The translations under genes were made by a program, and so were the position numbers. From Frisingicoccus sp009929615 (GTDB taxonomy: Bacteria > Bacillota > Clostridia > Lachnospirales > Lachnospiraceae), in NCBI GenBank assembly GCA_028692275.1, contig JAQUXR010000004.1:1-64000 (forward strand): a stretch of 64,000 bases of DNA, written 5' to 3'. Position 1 is the first letter of the stretch; every line of letters begins with the position of its first letter. Below the pieces are notes generated by a model. That model saw nothing but the letters and a program-made list of their open reading frames with translations. It was not told the DNA's origin and made no database searches. Positions 51,075 through 59,929 of the stretch are shown here, one piece after another.

Positions 51075-51995
51075 ATGAAACATTTAATTAATCCTTTAGA
51101 TTTTTCCGTTGAAGAAACCGAAGAGCTTCTTCTTCTGGCCGAAGATATTGCCTCGGACCGGAGCCGGTACAGCGATGTATGTCACGGCAAAAAACTGGCT
51201 ACTCTCTTCTATGAACCCAGCACCCGGACGCGGCTGAGTTTTGAAGCTGCCATGCTGAATCTGGGTGGTAATGTTCTTGGATTTGCCAGTGGTAACGACA
51301 GTTCCGCTTCAAAAGGCGAAAGCGTTGCCGATACGATTCGAGTTGTTTCCTGTTATTCAGATATTGTCGCTATGCGTCATCCAAAAGAAGGTGCTGCTTT
51401 AGTTGCTGCAACCCATGCTTCTGTTCCGGTTATCAATGCCGGTGATGGTGGGCATCAGCATCCAACCCAGACTCTGACGGATATGCTGACCATTCATTCC
51501 TTAAAAGGTCATTTAGACAACCTCACCATTGGACTGTGTGGTGACTTGAAGTTTGGTCGTACTGTCCACTCTTTAATCAGTTCTCTGGTCCGTTACCCGG
51601 GTGTCAAATTTGTCCTGATTTCTCCGGAGGAATTAACCGTTCCTTCTTATATTCGTAAAGAAGTTCTGCAGAAGAATAATATTGAATTTAAAGAAACTGA
51701 AGATTTGGAATCTGTAATGCCTGAATTGGACATTCTTTATATGACTCGTGTCCAGCGTGAACGTTTCTTTAATGAAGAAGACTATATCCGTTTAAAAGAT
51801 AAGTATATTCTGGATACAGCTAAGATGGCTTTAGCCAGAGAAGATATGCTGGTTCTTCATCCATTGCCTCGTGTCAATGAAATTGCTGTAGAAGTTGATA
51901 ATGACCCGCGAGCTGTTTATTTCAAACAGGCTCAGTTTGGTGTCTATGTGCGAATGGCATTAATCATGAAGCTTTTGGGGGTGGAATTATGTTAA
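51075..51995 (+). CDS. pyrB: Aspartate carbamoyltransferase catalytic subunit
   Basis: 306 aa, the normal length; makes carbamoyl-aspartate in pyrimidine synthesis. YEPSTRTRLSFEAAM (phosphate loop), SSASKGESVADTI (Lys loop), the HPTQTLTDMLTI segment, and LHPLPRVNEI are the active-site motifs. ATG 51075 has GGAGG at six bases; ATG 51063 is less likely. It overlaps pyrI by seven bases, giving the catalytic/regulatory holoenzyme. Confidence 0.98.
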   Translation: MKHLINPLDFSVEETEELLLLAEDIASDRSRYSDVCHGKKLATLFYEPSTRTRLSFEAAMLNLGGNVLGFASGNDSSASKGESVADTIRVVSCYSDIVAMRHPKEGAALVAATHASVPVINAGDGGHQHPTQTLTDMLTIHSLKGHLDNLTIGLCGDLKFGRTVHSLISSLVRYPGVKFVLISPEELTVPSYIRKEVLQKNNIEFKETEDLESVMPELDILYMTRVQRERFFNEEDYIRLKDKYILDTAKMALAREDMLVLHPLPRVNEIAVEVDNDPRAVYFKQAQFGVYVRMALIMKLLGVELC

Positions 51996-52414
51996 ATATC
52001 AGTGGTATTCAAAACGGCTATGTTATCGATCATATCCGTGCCGGAAAAAGCATGGATATCTATAAATATCTGCGATTAGATAAACTGGACTGCCAGGTAG
52101 CTATTATTAAGAATGCATCCAGTAATAAGATGGGTAAAAAAGATATTATCAAAGTTCAGGGCGATATGGACCTTCACCTTGATATTCTGGGTTTTGTAGA
52201 TGACCAGATTACGGTGAATATTATCCGTGGTGGCAAGATTGTCGAGAAGAAGAAATCTGAACTTCCTGAGACGATTACCAATGTTATCCGCTGTAAAAAT
52301 CCACGCTGCATTTCCACAGTTGAACAGGAACTGCCACAGATTTTTAAGCTGACAGACGCTTCTACACGAACTTATCGCTGTATTTACTGTGAAGAAAAGT
52401 TCGATACGAAATAA
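51989..52414 (+). CDS. pyrI: Aspartate carbamoyltransferase regulatory subunit
   Basis: 141 aa. The N-terminal nucleotide-binding part (GYVIDHIRAGKSMDIYKYL) and the C-terminal zinc site with four Cys (RCKNPRCIST and YRCIYCEEKF) are intact. It gives allosteric control of PyrB by nucleotides. It overlaps pyrB and is followed by a strong terminator. Confidence 0.97.
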   Translation: MLNISGIQNGYVIDHIRAGKSMDIYKYLRLDKLDCQVAIIKNASSNKMGKKDIIKVQGDMDLHLDILGFVDDQITVNIIRGGKIVEKKKSELPETITNVIRCKNPRCISTVEQELPQIFKLTDASTRTYRCIYCEEKFDTK

Positions 52415-52415
52415 T

Positions 52416-52465
52416 AAAAAGCCGGATGTTTTCCAAGATTTTTTCTTGAAAACATCCGGCTTTTT
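52416..52465. terminator. Bidirectional terminator after pyrI
   Basis: AAAAAGCCGGATGTTTTC pairs with GAAAACATCCGGCTTTTT; very strong, shared with the convergent methyltransferase gene. Confidence 0.95.
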
Positions 52466-52469
52466 CTAT

Positions 52470-53159
52470 CTAATATTGAAAAATCATTTTTCTTTCACAT
52501 TGGACACAGTCATTACTCGCTGCACCAAAACATTCCCTGCACACTTCTGAATTCTCATTCTGAGTGTAAACATAAGTATCATAGCCTTTCATTTTATCAT
52601 GAAAGCTATTTACTTTTTTCATTCCAAAACCTTCCAGAAGTTTATTGTGTACTGGATGATAATAGATAATATAAATCTTTCTTGGATATTCCTGGGTACT
52701 TTCTAATATTTTTGAAAGCACTTTTTCCAATATTTCATAGGTAAAAGGATTGAAGAAGAAAAATACATCATAATCCTTATAGTTTTTATATTCAGCAGCA
52801 TTTTCACAAATGCACTCAACATTCGAGTGTTTTAAAATTTTCATGTTCTTTTTGGCGATATCAACCAGTTTTTTATCAATATCTATACCACCCACTTTAT
52901 CAAATCCAAATCCAGCCGCAACCTTTAATACCGCACCTTTACCACAGCCTACATCCATAAAACGTTTATTTGAAAAATCAATTGGCAAGTCATTAAGAAT
53001 TTTCTTCATATGCTGTTCCGGTGTTTTACAGTAACCATTATACATCGGTGTATCCTTTGTCAGTTCTCCGGCAAAAGGCATGGTAAAATCAAGTCCCCGG
53101 CATTTTTCCTGAATATACTCCACCATAAAAATAATATATCTGATTATTTTTCTCATCAT
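52470..53159 (-). CDS. Class I SAM-dependent methyltransferase
   Basis: 229 aa. The SAM-binding fold shows RFMDVGCGKGAVLKVAAGFGFDKVGGIDIDKKLVD around residue 60-90, then DVFFFFNPFTYEILEKVL. A Cys-rich tail (CRECFGAASNDCVQCERK) resembles a small metal-binding knuckle. The substrate is unknown. An N-terminal hydrophobic helix may touch the membrane. Confidence 0.85.
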   Translation of the reverse strand: MMRKIIRYIIFMVEYIQEKCRGLDFTMPFAGELTKDTPMYNGYCKTPEQHMKKILNDLPIDFSNKRFMDVGCGKGAVLKVAAGFGFDKVGGIDIDKKLVDIAKKNMKILKHSNVECICENAAEYKNYKDYDVFFFFNPFTYEILEKVLSKILESTQEYPRKIYIIYYHPVHNKLLEGFGMKKVNSFHDKMKGYDTYVYTQNENSEVCRECFGAASNDCVQCERKMIFQY

Positions 53160-53195
53160 TTTTCTTTCCTCCTGTTATATTATATGATTTTTATT

Positions 53196-53987
53196 TTAAT
53201 AAATGACAATCGCATTTTCTCCTGTAATATCATATAGATAAGCAGCTTCCTGAATATCTATTGCCACTTCTCCCTGTAAAGGATCCATAATGGTTAATGT
53301 ATTGGCTTCCAAATCATAACCACAAACCAGTACGCAATGCTCATTGTTATACCACTGATAGCTTCTGCCATTATGTTCGGCATACAATTCTGTAAAATCC
53401 GGTGCATCAAAGTACATGGTCGTCCACATAATGACCGGATAACCTCCGGCAATATAGGTATATAAATCCTCAAAGGAACTGCCGCTAATATCTCGAGCCT
53501 GGGCCTGACTGTTTTTTTCCTGCAAAAAACGATTGGCTGTAGCTATCAGACCCGGTGGAAAAATTCCTGCCCCACTGTAATTAAAGGGGCTGCCTGCAAA
53601 ACCGGTTGCAAAGTTTGATGAATCATAAATCAAATAGTTATTGGCAATATCCGTTTTCTCCAAATCATAACCCATTGTCTCTAAAGCCATTGTAAGTGCA
53701 ACACTTTCACAGCCCGTTGGAAGTTCCGGTTCCTGCAAAACCATTTCCGCCTCGATGCTTGACGCACTTGGAAGATTTTCCTGTATTTTAATAAGTTCCA
53801 TTTCCGGAGTCAGAGGCATGTCTGGAATACTCTGCTCCAAAATGACTTCATCATTTTTACTTACTATGGCGGTGCTTTCCTCCTGAGCCTGAACTTTTAA
53901 ATCCGGAACAAAGCTCATATTGGTTACCGAAAGTGCAACAACCATCATCATTCCTGTAAAGTGTATCACTTTATCTTTGTATCGCAT
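53196..53987 (-). CDS. Exported C39-like peptidase family protein
   Basis: 263 aa. A signal peptide fits residues 1-35 (basic MRYKDK, then a hydrophobic FTGMMMVVALSVTNMSF, ending KVQAQE). The mature part has the papain-like C39 core: Cys in LPTGCESVALTMAL (about 103), PVIMWTTMYF, His in EHCVLVCGYD, and Asp in TIMDPLQGE. It is probably a secreted or anchored Cys protease. It starts 36 bases before the methyltransferase gene. Confidence 0.85.
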   Translation of the reverse strand: MRYKDKVIHFTGMMMVVALSVTNMSFVPDLKVQAQEESTAIVSKNDEVILEQSIPDMPLTPEMELIKIQENLPSASSIEAEMVLQEPELPTGCESVALTMALETMGYDLEKTDIANNYLIYDSSNFATGFAGSPFNYSGAGIFPPGLIATANRFLQEKNSQAQARDISGSSFEDLYTYIAGGYPVIMWTTMYFDAPDFTELYAEHNGRSYQWYNNEHCVLVCGYDLEANTLTIMDPLQGEVAIDIQEAAYLYDITGENAIVIY

Positions 53988-54024
53988 TACCTCATCATCT
54001 CCTTCGTTAATTAGAATATAAACG

Positions 54025-54040
54025 TTAAAGTTTACTTTAA
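54025..54040 (-). promoter_or_regulatory. Palindrome in the C39 peptidase promoter region
   Basis: TTAAAGT-TT-ACTTTAA, next to a minus-strand TTGACT and a TATATT-like -10, so placed as an operator. The binding protein is unknown. The rest of the 239-base gap holds nothing else I recognise. Confidence 0.5.
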
Positions 54041-54226
54041 GTCAACAAAAAATTAAATTAATTCACAAATTGTTCATATTTGCGTAATAGAAGGGCAAAA
54101 AAATATGAGCATAGTCGAAATACTTAGTTCATATTTCATCTATACTCACATTATATTAATTTCAGGTTTTTATATCAAATACTTAGATTTTATGCCGAAC
54201 TCATGCTTTGAAAGCATTGAATGAAT

Positions 54227-54751
54227 TTAATATTTTTCTTTATGTATCTTTCCCTTATCTGCTTCATCCGCTATATGAGCATCCGGATGCTGCTTCGGCA
54301 TCCCAAGGGAAAGAATCGCTTCCAAGCTATAACTTTCAGGAATAGACAGCAGGTCACAAATATATTCCTCAGTGGTTCTTCCATCCTCTGCCTCTCTAAG
54401 TCTTCCCTGAATCCAACAGCTTCCAACACCCAGTGAGTCTGCCATTAAATGCATATTCGCCATAGCAATGGAACAATCTTCAATCCACACATCGGTTTTC
54501 TCCGGATTGGCTATGACAACAACAGCTGCATCCGCATTCTCTAGCATCTTAGCCGCTCCAACTCTTGCTTTTGACAGCTTTTTCAAAGTTGCCTTGTCAC
54601 GGATAAGAATAAATTCCCAAGGTTTTGCATTTCGTCCTGACGGAGACATAAGGCCTGCCATCAAAATTTTATCAATTGTCTGCTCAGGAATCCTCTCTCC
54701 AGCATATTTCCGAACACTTCTTCGGTTCATCATCATCTGCATCAAATCCAT
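54227..54751 (-). CDS. Nitroreductase family protein
   Basis: 174 aa, a small nitroreductase. MMMNRRSVRKYAGERIPEQTIDKIL and MSPSGRNAKPWEFILI form the FMN site; IAMANMHLMADSLGVGSCWIQG and LSLGMPKQ close it. ATG 54751 has AGGAG at eight bases. It follows rubredoxin after a terminator-like hairpin, so it may be part of the same oxygen-stress unit by read-through. Confidence 0.92.
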   Translation of the reverse strand: MDLMQMMMNRRSVRKYAGERIPEQTIDKILMAGLMSPSGRNAKPWEFILIRDKATLKKLSKARVGAAKMLENADAAVVVIANPEKTDVWIEDCSIAMANMHLMADSLGVGSCWIQGRLREAEDGRTTEEYICDLLSIPESYSLEAILSLGMPKQHPDAHIADEADKGKIHKEKY

Positions 54752-54784
54752 ATTCATCTCTCCTTTTCCCATGGTAACTACAAA

Positions 54785-54812
54785 AATCAGGTGTGGTCTC
54801 CCACACCTGATT
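54785..54812 (-). terminator. Terminator after rubredoxin
   Basis: AATCAGGTGTGG-TCTC-CCACACCTGATT, with TTTTTG following on the minus strand. It lies before the nitroreductase gene. Confidence 0.85.
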
Positions 54813-54830
54813 CCGATATTCATCTTTTGA

Positions 54831-54992
54831 CTATTCTACGACTTTAAATTCCTCTTTCCCCACACCACAGATGGGACATACCCAGTCATCCGGAATGCTT
54901 TCAAAAGGAGTTCCCGGTGCAATTCCACCGTCCGGGTCACCTACAGCGGGGTCATATATATAGCCACAAGGTTCACATTCATAAGATTTCAT
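54831..54992 (-). CDS. Rubredoxin
   Basis: 53 aa, the usual rubredoxin length. The two iron knuckles are MKSYECEPCGYIYDP and WVCPICGVGK (four Cys), with the DPDGGIAPGTPFESIPDDW middle. It carries one electron to FprA and desulfoferrodoxin. ATG 54992 has a GGAGG-type site upstream, 26 bases after desulfoferrodoxin. Confidence 0.97.
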   Translation of the reverse strand: MKSYECEPCGYIYDPAVGDPDGGIAPGTPFESIPDDWVCPICGVGKEEFKVVE

Positions 54993-55018
54993 TAATTATT
55001 TCCTCCAGTCTTTTAGTT

Positions 55019-55387
55019 TCACGCTTTCCAAAGTCCATGTAAATTACAGTATGCGTAAGCAGCAACCACTTTATCCGAATCTGTCAGAATAAATTCTGCC
55101 TTAGGAGCTGCTTCCGGTTTCAAATCAACTTTCTGGTATCCTTTTTCTGTCTCAAGAATAATCCACTCAATATAATGTGCTTCAACCATTGGATGAGCTA
55201 CGCTTCCAACTTCAACAACAACCTTCTGTCCTTCTGTCTTAATAACAGGGAGATGTTTCTCAACAGCTCCATCGGATGTACCGGGAACCATCTCTGTCAT
55301 CTTCTGTCCGCAGCACATTACAGGTACACCACTGTCTTTTGCATATTGAATAATATTACCACAATGTTCACATTCATAAAATTTCAT
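55019..55387 (-). CDS. dfx: Desulfoferrodoxin (superoxide reductase)
   Basis: 122 aa two-iron type. Center I, the desulforedoxin domain, has Cys in YECEHCGNII and VPVMCCGQKM; center II uses His in VEKHLPVI, SVAHPMVEAHYIEWI and the final CNLHGLW. It reduces superoxide to peroxide with rubredoxin electrons. First gene of dfx-rubredoxin(-nitroreductase), opposite a Crp/Fnr regulator gene. Confidence 0.96.
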   Translation of the reverse strand: MKFYECEHCGNIIQYAKDSGVPVMCCGQKMTEMVPGTSDGAVEKHLPVIKTEGQKVVVEVGSVAHPMVEAHYIEWIILETEKGYQKVDLKPEAAPKAEFILTDSDKVVAAYAYCNLHGLWKA

Positions 55388-55451
55388 ACCAATTACCTCC
55401 TAAAACCCTTTATATACTTCAGTTTCTTTGTTATCTCTTTGTTATGTCTTC

Positions 55452-55493
55452 ATTATACCCTGTTTCCAGAATAATACAGTTGCATTTGCAACT
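55452..55493 (-). promoter_or_regulatory. dfx promoter with Crp/Fnr-type operator
   Basis: Minus-strand -10 TATAAT (55452-55457) with no good -35; the palindrome AGTTGCA-TT-TGCAACT (55478-55493) is centred about 40.5 bases before the predicted start, the class II activator position. Confidence 0.65.
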
Positions 55494-55543
55494 TATTATC
55501 AATTATGTTATATTTAAATGAAATATTATAAGGGGGAAGCACT

Positions 55544-56188
55544 ATGACTCAAGCACATATTTTTGATAACATAGAAAAAGAAGAGCTGGATAAGATGATT
55601 ATCTGCTTTAATGCTCAGATAAAATCTTTTCCAGCTCATAAAAAACTTATGTCCTATTCATCTCACTCTATGACTCTGGGAGTCCTTCTTTCCGGGGAAG
55701 CAGATTTAATCAAATATGATTATGACGGTTGCCGAAGCATCGTCGAGCACCTATCTGAACAGGATATCTTCGGAAGTATACTTCTGCCGCAAACTTATGC
55801 CCATCAGATTGAAGCCATTTCAAGTGTCGACTGCCAGGTTCTTCTATTCGATTATAACCAGCTCATCAAACGCTGCTCCAATGCCTGCAGCTATCACAGC
55901 ACACTGGTCAGCAATGTGCTGCAGATTTTTTCATTCAAGACCCGCCAGTTTCACAGCCGGATTGAAATTCTCAGCCAGCGTTCCATAAGGAACAAACTTC
56001 TGACTTATTTCACGCAGCTGGCTCTTCAGAATGATTCAACCACCTTCACTCTGCCTTTTACTCTGAATTCCATGGCCGACTATCTATTCGTTGACCGCAG
56101 TGCCATGCTCAGAGAAATGAAGAAGATGCGTGACGAAGCACTCATCTCCTCCAAAGGCCGCAGAATTAAACTTCTGCTTCGTGAATAA
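55544..56188 (+). CDS. Crp/Fnr family transcriptional regulator
   Basis: 214 aa. An N-terminal cyclic-nucleotide-like beta barrel (GVLLSGEADLIKYDYDGCRSIVEHLSEQDIFGSI) and C-terminal winged helix (LPFTLNSMADYLFVDRSAMLREMKKMRDEALI). There is no clear iron-sulfur Cys set at the N-terminus, so its signal is unknown. Divergent from dfx, with a palindrome between, so probably the activator of the oxygen-defence genes. Its end overlaps the end of ftsH by 23 bases, tail to tail. Confidence 0.92.
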   Translation: MTQAHIFDNIEKEELDKMIICFNAQIKSFPAHKKLMSYSSHSMTLGVLLSGEADLIKYDYDGCRSIVEHLSEQDIFGSILLPQTYAHQIEAISSVDCQVLLFDYNQLIKRCSNACSYHSTLVSNVLQIFSFKTRQFHSRIEILSQRSIRNKLLTYFTQLALQNDSTTFTLPFTLNSMADYLFVDRSAMLREMKKMRDEALISSKGRRIKLLLRE

Positions 56189-58097
56189 ATTCCATAAATT
56201 CTTTTCCGCTGATGGTTTCCTTCTCTAAAAGGAACGCAGCGGATTTCTCTAATATACCGTTATTTTCTTTCAAAATTTCAATTGCTTTATTATAAGCATC
56301 TTCTAAAATCTGACGTACAATCTCGTCGGCCTTAACCATGGTTTCATCTGCACAGGTTTTTACAGGACGACCATCCATATACTGACTTCCCGGAATCTCA
56401 AGACCCATCATTCCAAATTCAGATGACATGCCATACATGGTAACCATCTTTCGTGCCAGGTCTGTTGCCTTTTCAATATCATTTGAAGCACCGGTTGTTA
56501 CACTTCCAAAACGGACTTCTTCTGCTGCACGTCCGCCTAAGAGTGTCACTAAATCCTCAAGCATCTCTGACTTCTTCATAAGGAAACGCTCCTCTTCAGG
56601 CATCTGCATGGTATAACCCAGGGCGCCTGAAGTTCTGGGAATAATAGTAATCTTCTGAATCGGCTGCGTATTCTTCTGTTTTGCAGCAACAAGAGCATGG
56701 CCTATCTCATGGAATGCCACAATCTCCCGCTCATCTCTGCTCATAATATGGTTCTTTCTCTGCTGTCCGGCAATGATGACTTCAACCGATTCAAACAAAT
56801 CATCCTGGCCGATAACCCGACGATTCATGCGCACCGCACGAAGTGCAGCTTCATTGATAATATTGGCCAGATCTGCACCGGAGGCACCGGAAGTTGCCAA
56901 TGCAATAGCTTCTAAATCCACGGTTTCATCCAGTTTAACCTTACGACTGTGCACTTTCAAAATATCAATACGACCCTGCTTATCCGGCTGGGTAACGCTA
57001 ATCGTCCGGTCAAATCGTCCCGGACGGCGAAGTGCTTTATCCAGAACTTCAGGTCTGTTCGTTGCCGCAAGAACAACAACTGCCTTACTTTCGTCAAAGC
57101 CATCCATCTCTGCCAGCAGCTGATTCAGCGTCTGCTCCCGCTCGTCATTACTTCCGAGCTGATTATCTCTGCTCTTACCAATGGCATCAATCTCATCAAT
57201 AAAAATAATACATGGTGACTTTGCTTCCGCCTGTTTAAATAAATCACGGACACGGGAAGCACCCATACCAACAAACATCTCAACAAAATCAGAACCTGCC
57301 AGGGAGAAGAATGGAACACCCGCTTCACCGGCAACTGCCTTTGCCAAAAGTGTTTTACCTGTTCCCGGAGGGCCTACAAGCAAGGCTCCCTTTGGAAGTT
57401 TAGCACCGATATCCCTGTACTTTGTCGGATTATTCAGATAATCCACAATCTCCATCAGAGAATCCTTCGCTTCGTCCTGTCCGGCAACATCTTTAAAAGT
57501 CACCTTAGAACCTTCCGGAACATATTCTTTTGCCCGACTCTTTCCCATACTGCCCAGACCGCCTATTCCGCCGCCACCTGCTCTCTTCATCATCATGGAT
57601 AACAGCCAGCCAATCAACAACATCGGCAGAATCCACGTGAGAAGGAAATTGATAATCGGAGACGCCTGTGTCGGTATCTCAGAATCCATATCAACTCCGT
57701 ACTCTTCCATCTTCGCCGTCAATGTCATGTCGGAAGAAACAATACCTGTGTAATAAGCCTGTATCAGGCCTCGGTCTGTATCACTATCATTTGGATAGAT
57801 AATAATCTGTCCCGTACTTTCATCAATCGTGATGCTCTTAACTTTACCGTCTTTGGCCTTCTGCATAAACTCGGTATAGCTAATCTGCTGTGTCGCCGTA
57901 TCCTTTAAAAAACGATTGATGCAGCTGTTTAGCAATATCGTCAACACAAGCCCCATCAGAAGAAGCATGATGAGCTTATCTGCCGATGGTCCATTCTGGC
58001 CAGCACCCGGTCCCCTCTGGCCATTTCCCTGAGGTGGTCTTCCATTCCTCGGTGGAGGGGTTGTTTTCTTTATATCTGTACCCTTAGTGTCACTCAT
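56166..58097 (-). CDS. ftsH: ATP-dependent zinc metalloprotease FtsH
   Basis: 643 aa, full length. Membrane helices at about 40-60 and 150-170; AAA+ domain with GPPGTGKTLLAKAVAG, FIDEIDAIG, and the SRH ATNRPEVLDKALRRPGRFDR; zinc site HEIGHALV and downstream Glu region. It degrades membrane and short-lived proteins such as unassembled complexes. An unusual acidic/proline start (TTPPPRNGRPPQGNGQ) precedes the first helix. ATG 58097 has AAAGGAG at eight bases. The upstream CIRCE element suggests HrcA heat control. Confidence 0.97.
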   Translation of the reverse strand: MSDTKGTDIKKTTPPPRNGRPPQGNGQRGPGAGQNGPSADKLIMLLLMGLVLTILLNSCINRFLKDTATQQISYTEFMQKAKDGKVKSITIDESTGQIIIYPNDSDTDRGLIQAYYTGIVSSDMTLTAKMEEYGVDMDSEIPTQASPIINFLLTWILPMLLIGWLLSMMMKRAGGGGIGGLGSMGKSRAKEYVPEGSKVTFKDVAGQDEAKDSLMEIVDYLNNPTKYRDIGAKLPKGALLVGPPGTGKTLLAKAVAGEAGVPFFSLAGSDFVEMFVGMGASRVRDLFKQAEAKSPCIIFIDEIDAIGKSRDNQLGSNDEREQTLNQLLAEMDGFDESKAVVVLAATNRPEVLDKALRRPGRFDRTISVTQPDKQGRIDILKVHSRKVKLDETVDLEAIALATSGASGADLANIINEAALRAVRMNRRVIGQDDLFESVEVIIAGQQRKNHIMSRDEREIVAFHEIGHALVAAKQKNTQPIQKITIIPRTSGALGYTMQMPEEERFLMKKSEMLEDLVTLLGGRAAEEVRFGSVTTGASNDIEKATDLARKMVTMYGMSSEFGMMGLEIPGSQYMDGRPVKTCADETMVKADEIVRQILEDAYNKAIEILKENNGILEKSAAFLLEKETISGKEFMEFIHEAEV

Positions 58098-58119
58098 CGT
58101 CAACTCTCCTTTAATCGCA

Positions 58120-58146
58120 TTAGCACTCTTCGTCCAAGAGTGCTAA
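58120..58146. promoter_or_regulatory. CIRCE element (HrcA operator) upstream of ftsH
   Basis: Perfect TTAGCACTC-N9-GAGTGCTAA. On the minus strand it lies just downstream of a TTGCAT (58181-58186), 16-base spacer, TAGAAT (58159-58164) promoter, where HrcA would block transcription. Confidence 0.92.
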
Positions 58147-58229
58147 CTATTTGTTTCTATTCTACCATGATGTTGACAAAATGCAAGGCTTCTCCCTTTT
58201 ATTTCTCAAAGTTCATGCTTTTTTTAGAT

Positions 58230-59138
58230 TTATTTACTTCTATTGAGAATTTCTTTCAATTCATCTATGGAAAATATGTAGTGGCTGTTACAGAAATGAC
58301 AGTTCACTTCAATTGGTTCTTTATCATCAATCATCGCCTGAATCTCATCTCTTCCAATACTTACAATAGCCTTTTCTACACGGTCTTTTGTGCAGTTACA
58401 TGCAAACTGGGTTGGAAGTTTATCCATAACCTCCACATCCATTCCATCAAGAACTCTGGCTATAATATCTTCCGGTGTATTCCCCTCTTCAAGCATTGTT
58501 GTTACGGATGGCAGTTTCCCAATATTCTTTTCCAGCCGTTCTATTGTTTCTTCCTGTGCAAAAGGCATCAGCTGGAGAATAAATCCTCCCGCCCGTTTTA
58601 CCCGGTTATCCTTTTCCATAAGAACCCCAAGAGCTACACTTGAATTCACCTGTTCAGAGGTTGCAAAATAATAAGTGAGGTCCTCTGCGATCTCCCCGGA
58701 TACCAAATGTGTCTGCCCCACATAAGGCTCTTTCAGGCCCAAATCCTTAATAACACTCAGCACCCCCATATCCAGTGCTTTGCCCACATCCAGTTTCCCG
58801 GCAGGACTTGGCGGCAGCATAACCATTGGGTTATCCACATACCCTTTAACATTGGCCTTGGCATCCGCTGTCACGGTCAAACCTTTAATCGGACCGCTGC
58901 ATTTTATCTGAAGGGTCAGAATATCTTTATCCCCTTTCTGCATACATCCCATCATAGCTCCTGCTGTTAAAAGACGTCCGAGAGCTGCTGTCGCCACTGG
59001 ACTTGTATTATGAATCTGACGGGCATATTCAACCATTTCTCTGGTTGATGCCGCAAAAATACGAACCTGATGATTCGCTCCTGTGGCACGGATAATATAA
59101 TCTACACCTGTTTTCTGTTCTGGTTTTGTACATGTCAT
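58230..59138 (-). CDS. hslO: Hsp33 redox-regulated chaperone
   Basis: 302 aa. The C-terminal zinc site has all four Cys: FACNCTKD (CxC) and NCHFCNSHYIF (CxxC), which release zinc and activate the chaperone on oxidative stress. The core has VRIFAASTREMVEYARQIHNTSPVATAALGRLL and GPIKGLTVTADAKANVKGYV. It works in the cytoplasm. Located beside ftsH, another protein-quality gene. Confidence 0.97.
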   Translation of the reverse strand: MTCTKPEQKTGVDYIIRATGANHQVRIFAASTREMVEYARQIHNTSPVATAALGRLLTAGAMMGCMQKGDKDILTLQIKCSGPIKGLTVTADAKANVKGYVDNPMVMLPPSPAGKLDVGKALDMGVLSVIKDLGLKEPYVGQTHLVSGEIAEDLTYYFATSEQVNSSVALGVLMEKDNRVKRAGGFILQLMPFAQEETIERLEKNIGKLPSVTTMLEEGNTPEDIIARVLDGMDVEVMDKLPTQFACNCTKDRVEKAIVSIGRDEIQAMIDDKEPIEVNCHFCNSHYIFSIDELKEILNRSK

Positions 59139-59164
59139 GTCTGATTTACCTCGCTTTTATTTCT

Positions 59165-59926
59165 TTATTTTCCATGCTCTCTGGCAATTATATATATTCT
59201 CTCTGAATCCGGTTTAACTTCATCCATCGTAAAGGCATCATAGGCCCCTTCCCAGATCATGCCTGCCGCTTCAATAAGACTGCGTATTTCTTCCGGCTCA
59301 TAGGCCCTCTGATAATGAACCTCTTCACAGCGGTCATATCGTCCATCTGTACCCTGAATAAAAAGATTCAGAACATATTCATTTATCCTGGAATCCGTAT
59401 CATAGTAATTATCCCAGATAAAACAATGGTCCTCTCTGGTTTCCCCGATGGTCTGCTCTCCCAGAATATTTTCATACTTATAGAGGGTATTCATATCAAA
59501 GATAAAAATACCCCTGGGGTCCAGATAATTATTCACAAGTTTAAATACCTGGAGCAGTTCTTCCGGCTCCAGGATATAATTCATACTATCACAAATACTG
59601 ACAACGGCCCCAACAGTTCCATAGAGTTCAAATTCCCGCATATCCTGACAAAGGTATAAAGCCGGTGTCATTCCATCCGAAGCTTCTGCCCCTTTTTCTA
59701 TGGCAACAGACAACATCTCTTCCGAGTTGTCAATACCTATCATATCATATCCCCGACGTCTCAATGCCTCTGTAACATTGCCTGTTCCACAGCCCATATC
59801 CAATACAAGCCCGTCCTCTACGCCGTATTTTTTTAACAGTGTCACCAGATAGTCACACCATTCTTCATAGGGTATATTATCCATGAACAAATCATATACC
59901 TGTGCAAATTCCGAATAAGCTTCCAA
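59165..59926 (-). CDS. Class I SAM-dependent methyltransferase
   Basis: 253 aa. MEAYSEFAQVYDLFMDN start, SAM motif LDMGCGTGNVTEALRRRGYDMIGIDNSEEML, and VSICDSMNYILEPEELL. This is the YdaC/UbiE-like branch with DUF-type C-terminus (RCEEVHYQRAYEPEEIRSLIEAAG). The substrate is unknown. It is 26 bases before hslO and four bases after the SASP-like gene. Confidence 0.9.
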   Translation of the reverse strand: MEAYSEFAQVYDLFMDNIPYEEWCDYLVTLLKKYGVEDGLVLDMGCGTGNVTEALRRRGYDMIGIDNSEEMLSVAIEKGAEASDGMTPALYLCQDMREFELYGTVGAVVSICDSMNYILEPEELLQVFKLVNNYLDPRGIFIFDMNTLYKYENILGEQTIGETREDHCFIWDNYYDTDSRINEYVLNLFIQGTDGRYDRCEEVHYQRAYEPEEIRSLIEAAGMIWEGAYDAFTMDEVKPDSERIYIIAREHGK

Positions 59927-59929
59927 CTG

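Noticed and set aside
54203..54217. ATGCTTTGAAAGCAT hairpin as a terminator of the nitroreductase gene
   Set aside because: No T run on the minus strand side.
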